Position numbers and translations under genes: made by a program
Part shown: piece by piece, positions 50,741 to 58,448 of the stretch
Numbering within the stretch: position 1 is the first letter of the stretch
Layout of the letters: each line of letters begins with the position of its first letter
Origin: Chitinophaga sp. CB10
GTDB taxonomy: Bacteria; Bacteroidota; Bacteroidia; Chitinophagales; Chitinophagaceae
NCBI GenBank assembly: GCA_001870995.2
Contig: MLAV02000009.1
Location: 186,001 to 250,000, forward strand
Length of the DNA stretch: 64,000 bases
Reading direction: 5' to 3'
The notes under the pieces: model-generated
The model's input: only the letters and a program-made list of their open reading frames with translations
The model's database searches: none
What the model was told of the DNA's origin: nothing

Positions 50741-51434
50741 AATTACCTCCTTCATAATTCAGCCGGGCCCTGCGCCAGTGGCGGGTCCAGTGCTGGTCTG
50801 TTTTCACGTGTCCTTTCCGGACGTATTTAAACACGTTGTTAGCAAATTCGCTTACCGGGTAGCCGTTCGCGTTACGGCTCACCAGTCCTTCCATGGTAGT
50901 AGGCCGGCCGGTAACGGTATCGTAGGGGTCAAACGCTCCCCTGCCCTGCACCAGCGCCAGCGTTTCCTTTTCGAAATCTTCCCGTACAGGCGGCGGCGTT
51001 ACCACCGCTATTACCGGCACGGTTGGCAGGTCCAGCATATTGGCGTAAAATACCGTCTCTTCCCAGCTGAGCCAGCGGTCGTGCTCACGAATGGCGAAGA
51101 CGTAAAAATGATGATCCAGGTTCCTGTACTCAATAGAATGTACGGCGTACAGGTTTTCCAGGAAAATCTCAAGGTCGCCGAGGTCGTTGCGCACCTGGTT
51201 CCAGTAAGTGCGGATGGAGGCCGTCCACGCGGATGTGGTAGGCGCTGCATGCGAACGCGCAAAAACGCCGTGCCGGGAAAGACAGTTATTCTCTCCATCC
51301 AGTTTCTCCGTATGAATAATTTGCGGGAGCTGCTTCAGCGCATCCCAGTAGTTATATTGAATACGATCGTCGCTGGTAGTCCCGGGAGAAAACGGGTAAT
51401 GCCAGGTACGGCCGTACTTTTGTGAAATTGCCAT
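50724..51434 (-). CDS. RNA ligase (nucleotidyltransferase family)
   Basis: A 236-residue ATP-dependent polynucleotide ligase core. Motif I is K44-L-D-G-E-N49 in HTEKLDGENNCLS, so K44 is the AMP-accepting lysine. ENLYAVHSIEYRNL and FYVFAIRE lie at 93-117, motif IV is M181-E-G-L-V-S-R, and motif V is VFKYVRKGHVK with K203. No separate end-healing or OB domain is visible. It would seal RNA nicks or breaks after HD-Pnk has healed the ends. It is the first gene of the operon; its last codons contain the ribosome-binding site and start of HD-Pnk. A promoter candidate is about 130 bases upstream. Confidence 0.88.
   Translation of the reverse strand: MAISQKYGRTWHYPFSPGTTSDDRIQYNYWDALKQLPQIIHTEKLDGENNCLSRHGVFARSHAAPTTSAWTASIRTYWNQVRNDLGDLEIFLENLYAVHSIEYRNLDHHFYVFAIREHDRWLSWEETVFYANMLDLPTVPVIAVVTPPPVREDFEKETLALVQGRGAFDPYDTVTGRPTTMEGLVSRNANGYPVSEFANNVFKYVRKGHVKTDQHWTRHWRRARLNYEGGNYVDHR
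50745..50752 (-). promoter_or_regulatory. strong Shine-Dalgarno sequence for HD-Pnk
   Basis: On the minus strand AAGGAGGT precedes the ATG at 50740 by AATT. Such strong sites are uncommon in Bacteroidota; it lies inside the RNA ligase coding sequence and supports translation of HD-Pnk from there. Confidence 0.7.
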
Positions 51435-51560
51435 GATGATGGATTGGAGTAAACAATAAAATCACAGGCCGCTTCCGGAGGAGCGACTAAGGCTGGAAAT
51501 TAATATGCCTGCGATATTACATGGCGCAAAGTTTTGCAGATTTAAGTTTTAAATGCGGTG

Positions 51561-51568
51561 CAAAAATA
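51561..51568 (-). promoter_or_regulatory. candidate -7 promoter element for the RNA ligase / HD-Pnk operon
   Basis: On the minus strand TATTTTTG matches TAnnTTTG exactly, with a leader of about 120 bases before the ligase start. No operator or regulator gene is seen beside it. Confidence 0.4.
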
Positions 51569-51651
51569 CATAAAATAACCATCCATGTATAACAATCCCT
51601 GCCGCATGCCTCAAAAATAGTATCTTACGGCACAACGTTTAAAAGTCTGCA

Positions 51652-53403
51652 ATGAGAAACATCTTACTATGCGCAGCTGCAGCGGCATCCCTCGCTGCCT
51701 GCAACAATGGCAACAGCACCGGCAAAGGCGCCGGGGCTGACAGTGCCGTCAACCAGGCATTTGCCGCTTATCAGCAACATTTTATCGATGACCTCTGGAA
51801 GGAGAATCCCGGATGGGCCACCAGTGTGGGCTATCACAAGTATGACAGCGTGCTGGTTGTGCGCGACGAAGCAGCCACCCAGGCCACCCTCGCCTTCAGC
51901 GCCCGCCACCTGGATTCCCTGAAAAAATACAACCCCGATCAACTGACCGATGCCAATAAAATCGATTATCATTTGATGGAGGACTACCTTAATTCCAACG
52001 TATGGGCCATCAGGGAATTGAAGTCCAACGAATGGGACCCTTCTGAATTCAATATCAGCGGCGGTTTTGCAACAATACTCAACGAAAATTACGCGCCACT
52101 GGAAAGCAGGTTGCGCAGCTTTTATGCACGGCTCAAAAACGTGCCGGCCTATTATGCGGCCGCCAAAGCGCAGGTAAAGGACCCGGTGCCTGAACTGCAG
52201 CAGCTGGCCGTTGATCAGAATAACGGAGGCGCTTCCATCTTTGAAAAGGACTTTGCAGACTCGCTCAAAAACACCAGCTTTTCCGCCGGTGAAAAGAAAG
52301 CGATGCTGGCCAGCGCACAGGCTGCCGCCGCTGCAATGAAGGACTATGCCAGGTGGCTGGCGGCGCTGAAACCAGCCAACCCGCGCAGCTTCCGCCTGGG
52401 CAAAACTTTATACGACCAGAAGTTCAGGTACGCCGTACAGTCGTCCTACACGGCGGAGCAGATCTACGATTCCGCTATTGCGCGCAAAAAGTACGTGCAT
52501 GGGGAAATGACGCGCATCAGTCGCGAACTCTGGCCTAAGTATTTCGGCAAAGCCCCGATGCCGGCTGATTCCCTGGAATTGATCGGCCGTATGATCGATA
52601 CCCTGAGCGTGCAACACGTTAAGCCTGCGGAGTTCCAGTCTGCCATAGAAAAACAGATCCCGGAGCTGGTACAATTCATCAAGGAAAAGGACCTGCTCTA
52701 CCTCGATCCTTCCAAACCGCTTGTAGTGCGCAAGGAGCCGGCGTATATGGCCGGTGTGGCCGGCGCTTCCATCAGCGCGCCTGGCCCGTACGACAAGGGC
52801 GGCAACACCTATTACAACGTGGGTAGCCTCGAAGGCTGGCCTGCCGCGCAGGCGGAAAGTTACCTGCGGGAATACAATCATTACATCATGCAAATCCTGG
52901 ATATACACGAGGCTATCCCCGGCCACTACACGCAGCTGGTGTACGCCAACCAGTCGCCAAGCCTCATCAAATCCATCATGGGCAACGGCGCGATGATCGA
53001 AGGCTGGGCCGTATATACCGAGCAAATGATGCTGGAAAACGGCTATGGCAACAATGCGCCTGAGATGTGGCTGATGTGGTACAAATGGAACCTCCGCACG
53101 GTTTGCAATACCATCCTCGATTACAGCGTGCATGTGAAAAATATGAGCAGGGAAGACGCGCTGCACCTGCTGACCAAAGAGGCCTTCCAGCAACAGGCAG
53201 AGGCAGAAGGAAAGTGGCGCCGGGTAACGGTTTCCAGCGTACAGCTCACGTTTTATTATACCGGTTACAAAGAGATCATCGACCTCCGCGAAGCCTATAA
53301 AAAGAAAATGGGCAGCGACTATAAACTAAAAACATTCAACGAGAAATTCCTCAGCTACGGCAGTGCGCCGGTAATGTACATCCGGCAGCTGATGTTGCAG
53401 TAA
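51652..53403 (+). CDS. DUF885-family secreted protein (putative metallopeptidase)
   Basis: A 583-residue lipoprotein or secreted protein (MRNILLCAAAAASLAAC, lipobox at C17). It is mostly helical and has the DUF885 signature DIHEAIPGHYTQLVYANQSP, with HExxPGH as a possible zinc-site motif, then AMIEGWAVYTEQMMLENGYG. The domain resembles M32 carboxypeptidase-like helical peptidases, but activity has not been shown for the family. It acts outside the cytosol. It is divergent from the RNA-repair operon with 217 bases between starts, and ends at a terminator. Confidence 0.87.
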   Translation: MRNILLCAAAAASLAACNNGNSTGKGAGADSAVNQAFAAYQQHFIDDLWKENPGWATSVGYHKYDSVLVVRDEAATQATLAFSARHLDSLKKYNPDQLTDANKIDYHLMEDYLNSNVWAIRELKSNEWDPSEFNISGGFATILNENYAPLESRLRSFYARLKNVPAYYAAAKAQVKDPVPELQQLAVDQNNGGASIFEKDFADSLKNTSFSAGEKKAMLASAQAAAAAMKDYARWLAALKPANPRSFRLGKTLYDQKFRYAVQSSYTAEQIYDSAIARKKYVHGEMTRISRELWPKYFGKAPMPADSLELIGRMIDTLSVQHVKPAEFQSAIEKQIPELVQFIKEKDLLYLDPSKPLVVRKEPAYMAGVAGASISAPGPYDKGGNTYYNVGSLEGWPAAQAESYLREYNHYIMQILDIHEAIPGHYTQLVYANQSPSLIKSIMGNGAMIEGWAVYTEQMMLENGYGNNAPEMWLMWYKWNLRTVCNTILDYSVHVKNMSREDALHLLTKEAFQQQAEAEGKWRRVTVSSVQLTFYYTGYKEIIDLREAYKKKMGSDYKLKTFNEKFLSYGSAPVMYIRQLMLQ

Positions 53404-53424
53404 CTTATCCTTCCCGGAAATAAA

Positions 53425-53455
53425 AAACGACTGTCGTTTGACAGTCGTTTTTTTT
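53425..53455 (+). terminator. rho-independent terminator of the DUF885 gene
   Basis: An 11-base stem (AAACGACTGTC / GACAGTCGTTT) is followed by eight T residues. The AAACGACTG/CAGTCGTTT arms are shared with the terminator at 55358. Confidence 0.85.
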
Positions 53456-53586
53456 ATTTGTTGGGGAGAAGATTTAATCCCGCGGAGGAACAAAGTCCCG
53501 TACCAGGAACGGCCGCGCCGCGCAACCTGCCGGATCACTGCCATGCACCAAACCGGCAGCGCTCCTTCCTTACCCCCAGTGCAGTA

Positions 53587-54438
53587 TTATTTATTGAACT
53601 TTCTTTTTTGCAGCAATTCAATCACCTTCGCCAGCTTCTTAGGATCGTGTACATATGGCGATAGGTCGAACAGTTCTACCTTCCGGAAGGCTACAGGATG
53701 GCTTTCGCTCTGCAGGGAAATAGAGCCTTCCGTTAGAGGCTTGCCATCTATCTTCACTTTAGGATCATAGTTACTTACGCTGCCACCGCCGATTTGCGGC
53801 TTGTTATATACGATCACGGTATCGGTACCGGCTATATGCTTAATCACCGAATCCCCGATCACCAAAGCTTCCGCGTGTACCCACTGATCGCCCGCATAGG
53901 TTTTGGAAGTAGAACTGATGCAGTGATCGGTAATGAGTTTTTTATTCATGACTACATTGGTACCCGGCGTGCAGAGGTTACCGGTAGTACGCGGGTCCTT
54001 ACCGTTGCCGCCGAGCAGTTGCTCTTCGAGGGAGATAGGGAAATCCTGGTCCTTACCCATGGTATTGGCCGGCTGGCCGTGCAGCATGATGCCGCTGTTG
54101 CGGAAAGCCCATCCCGGCCCGCCTTTCACCTGGTCCCCGGTAAACTGGTAGTCCACCACGATGAGGTAGGCAGCGTATGGCTTCTTATAAAAAATGTGTC
54201 CGTACTGTTCATCGAAAGCAGTGTATTGGTCGTATCTCACACGGAGTTCACCATTTTCCACCCGGAAGGTATTGCCAAAATTATCGTTGAGATCATGGCC
54301 TTTGATTTTGATATCCCAATCCTTCAAATCCTTTCCATTGAACATTTTCACCCATTTGGAAGGCGCAATGTCCTTTTCGGTCTGAGCATAGCCGCCAACA
54401 GCGGAAAAAAGCAATAACGTGGTAAGAAATTTTTTCAT
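53587..54438 (-). CDS. DUF1080-domain secreted protein (3-keto-disaccharide hydrolase-like)
   Basis: A 283-residue protein; the start MKKFLTTLLLFSAVGGYAQ gives a signal peptide, and the longer frame (78 bases upstream) does not. The domain shows WVKMFNGKDLKDWDIKIKG, RNSGIMLHGQPANTMGKDQD and LEEQLLGGNGKDPRTTGN, typical of DUF1080 (concanavalin-like sandwich, related to 3-keto-disaccharide hydrolases). It probably binds or cleaves a sugar polymer outside the cytosol. It is convergent with the DUF885 gene. The substrate is unknown. Confidence 0.87.
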   Translation of the reverse strand: MKKFLTTLLLFSAVGGYAQTEKDIAPSKWVKMFNGKDLKDWDIKIKGHDLNDNFGNTFRVENGELRVRYDQYTAFDEQYGHIFYKKPYAAYLIVVDYQFTGDQVKGGPGWAFRNSGIMLHGQPANTMGKDQDFPISLEEQLLGGNGKDPRTTGNLCTPGTNVVMNKKLITDHCISSTSKTYAGDQWVHAEALVIGDSVIKHIAGTDTVIVYNKPQIGGGSVSNYDPKVKIDGKPLTEGSISLQSESHPVAFRKVELFDLSPYVHDPKKLAKVIELLQKRKFNK

Positions 54439-54618
54439 CTGTGCATAGTTTGTAATGGGTAAGATAATAAAAATTCCCGCTGGCGTACTGTGTAATATTT
54501 TGCGCAACGTACCCATCTTTCCACATAAAGAAGAAATTATAGCATATCTAGCGCCGTAATTATCAAAATGTTAAATAATTGCAAGGTTTTAGAGGGGTGT
54601 ATCATCAAACGATGCTTT

Positions 54619-55341
54619 ATGATGAAAAATAACCAGTTGAATGGTCAGGCTCAGCCAGAAGCAGGACTGTTGTATAAAGGCTCAAGTATTATTAATGTAA
54701 GTCCGGAAGGACGTTTGGTATCTATATTTTCAGGTGCGTGGCTGTTGGGCTCTGCCATTAGCAAGGTGGATAAGAAGCCGGTGAAGAGCCTGCTGAAACT
54801 GATTGGCGCAGGTTATTTACTGTACCGCGGTATTTCCGGCAACAGCCTGGTGAACGGGTTGCTGGGCAAGCGGAAACCGGATAAGCACACCCGCGCGGTG
54901 AACATCCGTACCACCATCATGATCGATAATCCACGGGAAGAAGTGTATTATTTCTGGCGGCAGCTGAGTAACCTGCCCGTATTTATGAAGCACCTGCAAA
55001 CAGTGGAGGAATACGACCCGCTGCATTCCCACTGGGTGGTAAAAGGCCCTGGCGGCATTGGTACGCTGGAGTGGGACGCGGAAATTGTGAAAGAATATCC
55101 CGGCGAGTTCCTGGGATGGAGGTCCTTACCGGGCAGCAGCATTGCCACCGCCGGCCGGGTAACGTTCATGGATATTCCGGGAGGCGGCACCGCGGTGGAT
55201 GTGATGCTGACCTATCGCGCCCCGGCAGGCTACCTGGGCAGCGGACTGGCCTGGTTGCTGAATCCCGCCTTTGAGAACATGATTGTGAATGATATCAAAC
55301 GCTTTAAATATTTTATGGAAACCGGCGAAACGGCAAGTTGA
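54619..55341 (+). CDS. SRPBCC-family protein with N-terminal membrane segments
   Basis: A 240-residue protein; the start MMKNNQLNGQ is used, as the upstream stretch shows no family feature. Residues about 28-75 have two short hydrophobic helices (LVSIFSGAWLLGSAISKV, LIGAGYLLYRGISGN). The C-terminal SRPBCC (START-like) domain follows, with TTIMIDNPREEVYYFWRQLS, NLPVFMKHLQTVEEYD and a final helix ENMIVNDIKRFKYFMET. SRPBCC domains bind small hydrophobic ligands; the membrane part resembles a coat-protein-like insertion seen in Bacteroidota stress proteins. Function is unknown. It ends at a terminator. Confidence 0.78.
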   Translation: MMKNNQLNGQAQPEAGLLYKGSSIINVSPEGRLVSIFSGAWLLGSAISKVDKKPVKSLLKLIGAGYLLYRGISGNSLVNGLLGKRKPDKHTRAVNIRTTIMIDNPREEVYYFWRQLSNLPVFMKHLQTVEEYDPLHSHWVVKGPGGIGTLEWDAEIVKEYPGEFLGWRSLPGSSIATAGRVTFMDIPGGGTAVDVMLTYRAPAGYLGSGLAWLLNPAFENMIVNDIKRFKYFMETGETAS

Positions 55342-55357
55342 GCCTGTCATTTTGCAT

Positions 55358-55397
55358 AAAAAAAACGACTGACGCTTTTTGCATCAGTCGTTTTTTA
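55358..55397 (+). terminator. rho-independent terminator of the SRPBCC gene
   Basis: A seven-base GC-containing stem (CGACTGA / TCAGTCG) extended by A/T pairs is followed by TTTTTT; the A-run on the other side may let it also act for the minus-strand YtxH gene. Confidence 0.8.
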
Positions 55398-55482
55398 TTT
55401 ACCTGTATATGGCAGATTGTTTTGATTGTTCCTGTTTGCCGGCGTAAGCCGGAAGCCCGCCGGGTACCGTTGCCGGCAGCCA

Positions 55483-55797
55483 TTAAGAGAGCGCTTCCTT
55501 CTTAGCTTCTTTCTTAAAGTTGTTGTAGGTGTCTTTGCTGGCGTTAATGAGTTTCAGTACTTTTTCGCGCACATCCTCACTGAGGCCGGTCACTTCTTTA
55601 TCGAAGATATCTTTCAGTTCATCGAGGTCGCCCGCGCCTTTACCTACAAGTTTGTTGACTTTGCGGCGCCATTTTCCAGCGGTGTACCTGATTTTGTTGC
55701 GGGTTCCTTCGCCACTGTCCGGGGCTGTCAATACGCCTATAATCAAGCCGGCAGTTAGTCCGGCCAATGCTCCTGCTAAAAATTTGGTAGTAGACAT
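55483..55797 (-). CDS. YtxH-domain membrane protein
   Basis: A 104-residue protein starting MSTTKFLAGALAGLTAGLII, a transmembrane/glycine-rich segment followed by TAPDSGEGTRNKIRYTAGKW and a charged helical tail (KLVGKGAGDLDELKDIFDKE). This is the YtxH family, usually stress related and membrane bound, of unknown detail. The ATG at 55797 is chosen as the family start. It is convergent with the SRPBCC gene, 85 bases after its terminator. Confidence 0.85.
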   Translation of the reverse strand: MSTTKFLAGALAGLTAGLIIGVLTAPDSGEGTRNKIRYTAGKWRRKVNKLVGKGAGDLDELKDIFDKEVTGLSEDVREKVLKLINASKDTYNNFKKEAKKEALS

Positions 55798-56267
55798 AAA
55801 CACTGGTTTTTTATGGTTTAACAAATCATCCCAGCACTTAGTTCAGTAGTGCTGCACCCCCAAATTTTCAAATATTAGGCCAAGAATGGCCCAATAGACT
55901 ACATAGGCTGAATTAGTGATTCAATCAACATTAAAAACCGTCTAAATATATTTTTATTAAACCAGTAAGAACGTTTGCTCGTTGACGTTATATTTTTCTT
56001 TTGGGTAAGACCTACTAAAAAGTTCTACAGCTCTCAGTTCAGTAACGGGAATTCATCGTCAAAAAAAGACCAAAAAAACAGCCGGAACAATATCAACGTT
56101 TTGACATCGTTCCGGCTATGTGGATAAGATAAGCGAGTAGATAATGGAATTTATAAAGTCAAACGGAGCAGTAAAATAATCAGGATTTTTTGTTTTTCAA
56201 AACTTTTTGAAAGAAACGAAAATAATAAAATAATTTAAAAAGTCCTGGCGCCGTTATCACCTCCCTC
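55798..56267. other. intergenic region (470 bp)
   Basis: AT-rich stretch between the YtxH start and the TlpA-like gene's stop. It holds the terminator at 56080-56117 and near-consensus promoter boxes (CAAATATT, 55869-55876) for YtxH. No protein-coding frame or RNA gene was recognised. Confidence 0.6.
56080..56117 (-). terminator. rho-independent terminator of the yggS-tlpA unit
   Basis: A nine-base stem (AGCCGGAAC / GTTCCGGCT) with an inner TCAA/TTGA pairing is followed on the minus strand by GTTTTTTT, 150 bases past the tlpA-like stop codon. Confidence 0.7.
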
Positions 56268-57509
56268 CTACTCGGCTAATAATTTATCAATCAATCGGTT
56301 GAAGTTGTATTTGAATTCCTCGTAATGCTCGCCGGTACCGGGGCCGTTAAACCCGGTATGGACCTCGCTTACGTTGCCTTTTTTGTCCACGAATATGGTG
56401 GTCGGGAACCCTTTGATACCGGTCAGCTGCGGAAGGGTTTTAGCGGCCTTTTCCGGGTCGCCGGGGGTCACGCCGGTGATCAGTACCGGGTACTGCACAT
56501 CAAAGCGTTTCAGGAAGCCGGAGAGGCTTTTTTTGGATTTCTGGAAATCGGTGGTACGTTCATAGGCGAGGCCCAGCACTTCCACTCCCCTGTCTTTATT
56601 CTTTTTATACCAATCGCTCAGGTAGCCGGTTTCATCCATACAGTTGGGGCACCAGGAGCCCATGAGGGTGATCACCACGACTTTGTTCTTAAAGCGTTCA
56701 TCCTTCAGGCTTACGAGCTGGCTGTCCAGGTCCGGGAAGGCGAAGGTCAGCGGGCCGGCGCCGGGCTTCACGGTAGCGAGGGTGGTTTCGTCCTGCAGGC
56801 GGGCGGAATCGTCCCGGTGGGCGCTCCACGATTCCTTCCCTTCGCCGATGCCGGCGAAGAAGGTACCGTCCACGATGCTGTCCCCACGGAGCAGCGCGGT
56901 AAACAGGTAGGCATGCGACCCGTCGAAGGTGGAGAGTTTCAGCGTGTCCTTATTCAGTACCCCGTCGAGGAAGCGGTAATCGCCGGTAGTGGTGAGGAAG
57001 GTACCTACCACGCGGTTGCCGGCTTCCTGCCTGAACTCCCCGATGGCGTAGGAGGAATCGTTTTTCTCCTTCCCTACAAACCAGGTTGACCAGCGGCCGG
57101 TGATCTTTCCTTCCGGCGCGGCGGATACCGGGAATCTTTCCGGCGTATCCGCGCTGGCGGTAAACGGAATGCTGACGTCTTTATCTGCCAGGTGGCGGGT
57201 CCAGGCGCCTTCCATCCTGCCGCCTTCTTTCAGTACCGCTTTAAAGTCGGAATCGAAGAAAGGCATTTTGACGAATATTGAGTCGCCCTGCTGCTTTACG
57301 TTATCCACCAGCAGGCGGTCGTTCGCATTGAGGATATACCATACCTTTTGACCGGCGGTATCCTTTACTTCAAAGTTGAACACGATGTCCGCCCCATCGG
57401 CGCGGTGCAGCTTCGCCTGCCAGGTACCGTTTTTCAAATCCTTTACGGCAGCCGTTTTACATGCGGCGAGGGATAGTCCTGCCAACAGGCAGCTCCATAA
57501 TTTCTTCAT
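56268..57509 (-). CDS. TlpA-family thiol-disulfide protein (lipoprotein)
   Basis: A 413-residue lipoprotein (MKKLWSCLLAGLSLAAC, cysteine 17) with a long beta-rich N-terminal domain (about 20-260) and a C-terminal thioredoxin-fold domain: VVITLMGSWCPNCMDETGYL with the W-C-P-N-C active site, then the cis-proline region PQLTGIKGFPTTIFVDKKGN. It probably reduces or isomerises disulfides of exported proteins on the periplasmic face. The gene lies 16 bases downstream of yggS on the same strand, so it is likely co-transcribed. The terminator at 56080-56117 follows. Confidence 0.9.
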   Translation of the reverse strand: MKKLWSCLLAGLSLAACKTAAVKDLKNGTWQAKLHRADGADIVFNFEVKDTAGQKVWYILNANDRLLVDNVKQQGDSIFVKMPFFDSDFKAVLKEGGRMEGAWTRHLADKDVSIPFTASADTPERFPVSAAPEGKITGRWSTWFVGKEKNDSSYAIGEFRQEAGNRVVGTFLTTTGDYRFLDGVLNKDTLKLSTFDGSHAYLFTALLRGDSIVDGTFFAGIGEGKESWSAHRDDSARLQDETTLATVKPGAGPLTFAFPDLDSQLVSLKDERFKNKVVVITLMGSWCPNCMDETGYLSDWYKKNKDRGVEVLGLAYERTTDFQKSKKSLSGFLKRFDVQYPVLITGVTPGDPEKAAKTLPQLTGIKGFPTTIFVDKKGNVSEVHTGFNGPGTGEHYEEFKYNFNRLIDKLLAE

Positions 57510-57525
57510 AGCAAAAACCTATTTG

Positions 57526-58212
57526 TTATTTGTGGTAGTTTCTTTCTCCAAACAGCAGGCTGCCGATGCGGATCATAGTGCTGCCTTCTTCGAGGGCGAT
57601 ATGATAGTCGGCGCTCATACCGGTGGAGCGTTCTTTAAAGTAGTCCTGTTCGCTGAAATATTGACGCTTTACCGTATCGAAGATAGCTTTTACCTGTTGA
57701 AATTCTCTACGGATCTGTTGCTGATTGTCGGTATTGGTGGCCATGGCCATGAGTCCGGCGATGCGCACGCCGCTGAATGCGGCCTGCTCGTGTTTCCAGC
57801 CATCCAGCAAGGCATAGAGTTCGGAGGTATCCATGCCGAATTTTGTTTCTTCCGCTGCTACGTGGAGTTGCAGCAGGCAGTTGACGGTGCGGTTATGTTT
57901 GAGCGCCTGTTTGTTGATTTCCGCCAGCAGTTTAAAGCTGTCCACAGCATGGATGGTATGTACAAACGGGGCGATATATTTTACCTTGTTGGATTGGAGG
58001 TGGCCAATGAAGTGCCATTCAATATCAGCGGGCAGGGAGGCCTGTTTATCTACCAGTTCCTGCACATAGTTTTCGCCGAAGATGCGTTGGCCCTGTTGGT
58101 AAAGTTCCCGGATGTCTTCTACGGGCTTGGTCTTTGAAACAGCTACCAGTCGTGCGTTATAGGGTACCAGTTCTGCGAGTACCTGTTGATATGCGGTCAG
58201 ATTAATTGCCAT
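57526..58212 (-). CDS. yggS: YggS-family PLP homeostasis protein
   Basis: A 228-residue protein; the start MAINLTAYQQ is preferred, as the longer frame adds a proline-rich stretch with no family match. The PLP lysine is in LVAVSKTKPVEDIRELYQQG; other hallmarks are RIFGENYVQELVDK, IEWHFIGHLQSNKVKYIAPF, GLMAMATNTDN and STGMSADYHIALEEGSTMIR. YggS binds PLP without catalysing a known reaction and keeps cellular PLP balanced. A full -7 promoter match sits just upstream of the start codon, so the mRNA may be almost leaderless. It is followed by the TlpA-family gene 16 bases later. Confidence 0.93.
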   Translation of the reverse strand: MAINLTAYQQVLAELVPYNARLVAVSKTKPVEDIRELYQQGQRIFGENYVQELVDKQASLPADIEWHFIGHLQSNKVKYIAPFVHTIHAVDSFKLLAEINKQALKHNRTVNCLLQLHVAAEETKFGMDTSELYALLDGWKHEQAAFSGVRIAGLMAMATNTDNQQQIRREFQQVKAIFDTVKRQYFSEQDYFKERSTGMSADYHIALEEGSTMIRIGSLLFGERNYHK

Positions 58213-58216
58213 GGGG

Positions 58217-58224
58217 CAAAAATA
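58217..58224 (-). promoter_or_regulatory. candidate -7 promoter element at the yggS start
   Basis: On the minus strand TATTTTTG matches TAnnTTTG exactly and ends only 4 bases before the yggS start codon. Confidence 0.45.
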
Positions 58225-58252
58225 GGGAAAGTTTTGGTGGGGAGTGGGAGGT

Positions 58253-58285
58253 TTGCTCGCAAAGGGAGGGGTTGCTCGCAAAGGG
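58253..58285. repeat. tandem 14-bp direct repeat
   Basis: TTGCTCGCAAAGGG occurs at 58253-58266 and 58272-58285, with a degenerate partial copy at about 58301-58312, upstream of yggS. Confidence 0.6.
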
Positions 58286-58310
58286 GCGTAAGGTGGCTAA
58301 GGGCGCAAAG

Positions 58311-58352
58311 GATGGGGATGAGGATGGGGATGAGGATGGGGATGGGGATGGG
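58311..58352 (+). repeat. hexanucleotide repeat GATGGG/GATGAG, G-quadruplex-prone
   Basis: Seven in-register hexamers (GATGGG with two GATGAG variants) lie upstream of yggS. GGGG tracts at 58338, 58344 and 58350 plus GGG at 58358 fit a G-quadruplex pattern on the plus strand. Confidence 0.75.
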
Positions 58353-58378
58353 GATTTGGGTTGTTCTTGGAAGGAGGA

Positions 58379-58403
58379 AGCCCCGTAGGGTTAGTACGGG
58401 GCT
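58379..58403 (-). terminator. hairpin downstream of the acyl-CoA dehydrogenase gene
   Basis: A nine-base stem (AGCCCCGTA / TACGGGGCT) lies 42 bases past the stop codon; no T-run follows on the minus strand, so termination strength is uncertain. Confidence 0.5.
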
Positions 58404-58424
58404 GGTTATGTTTGTAATGAATTT

Positions 58425-58448
58425 GAATATGAATATGAATATGATTAT
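58425..58448. repeat. GAATAT hexamer repeat overlapping a stop codon
   Basis: Three GAATAT units and one GATTAT unit; the last covers the stop codon of the acyl-CoA dehydrogenase gene. Confidence 0.65.

Noticed and set aside
50740..50755. HD-Pnk start at 50755
   Set aside because: The ATG at 50755 lies within the region that forms the Shine-Dalgarno, which fits the start at 50740 better; the five extra residues carry no domain.
54568..54618. Longer N-terminus for the SRPBCC protein
   Set aside because: The extension lacks any motif, and the ATG pair at 54619 gives the expected domain layout.
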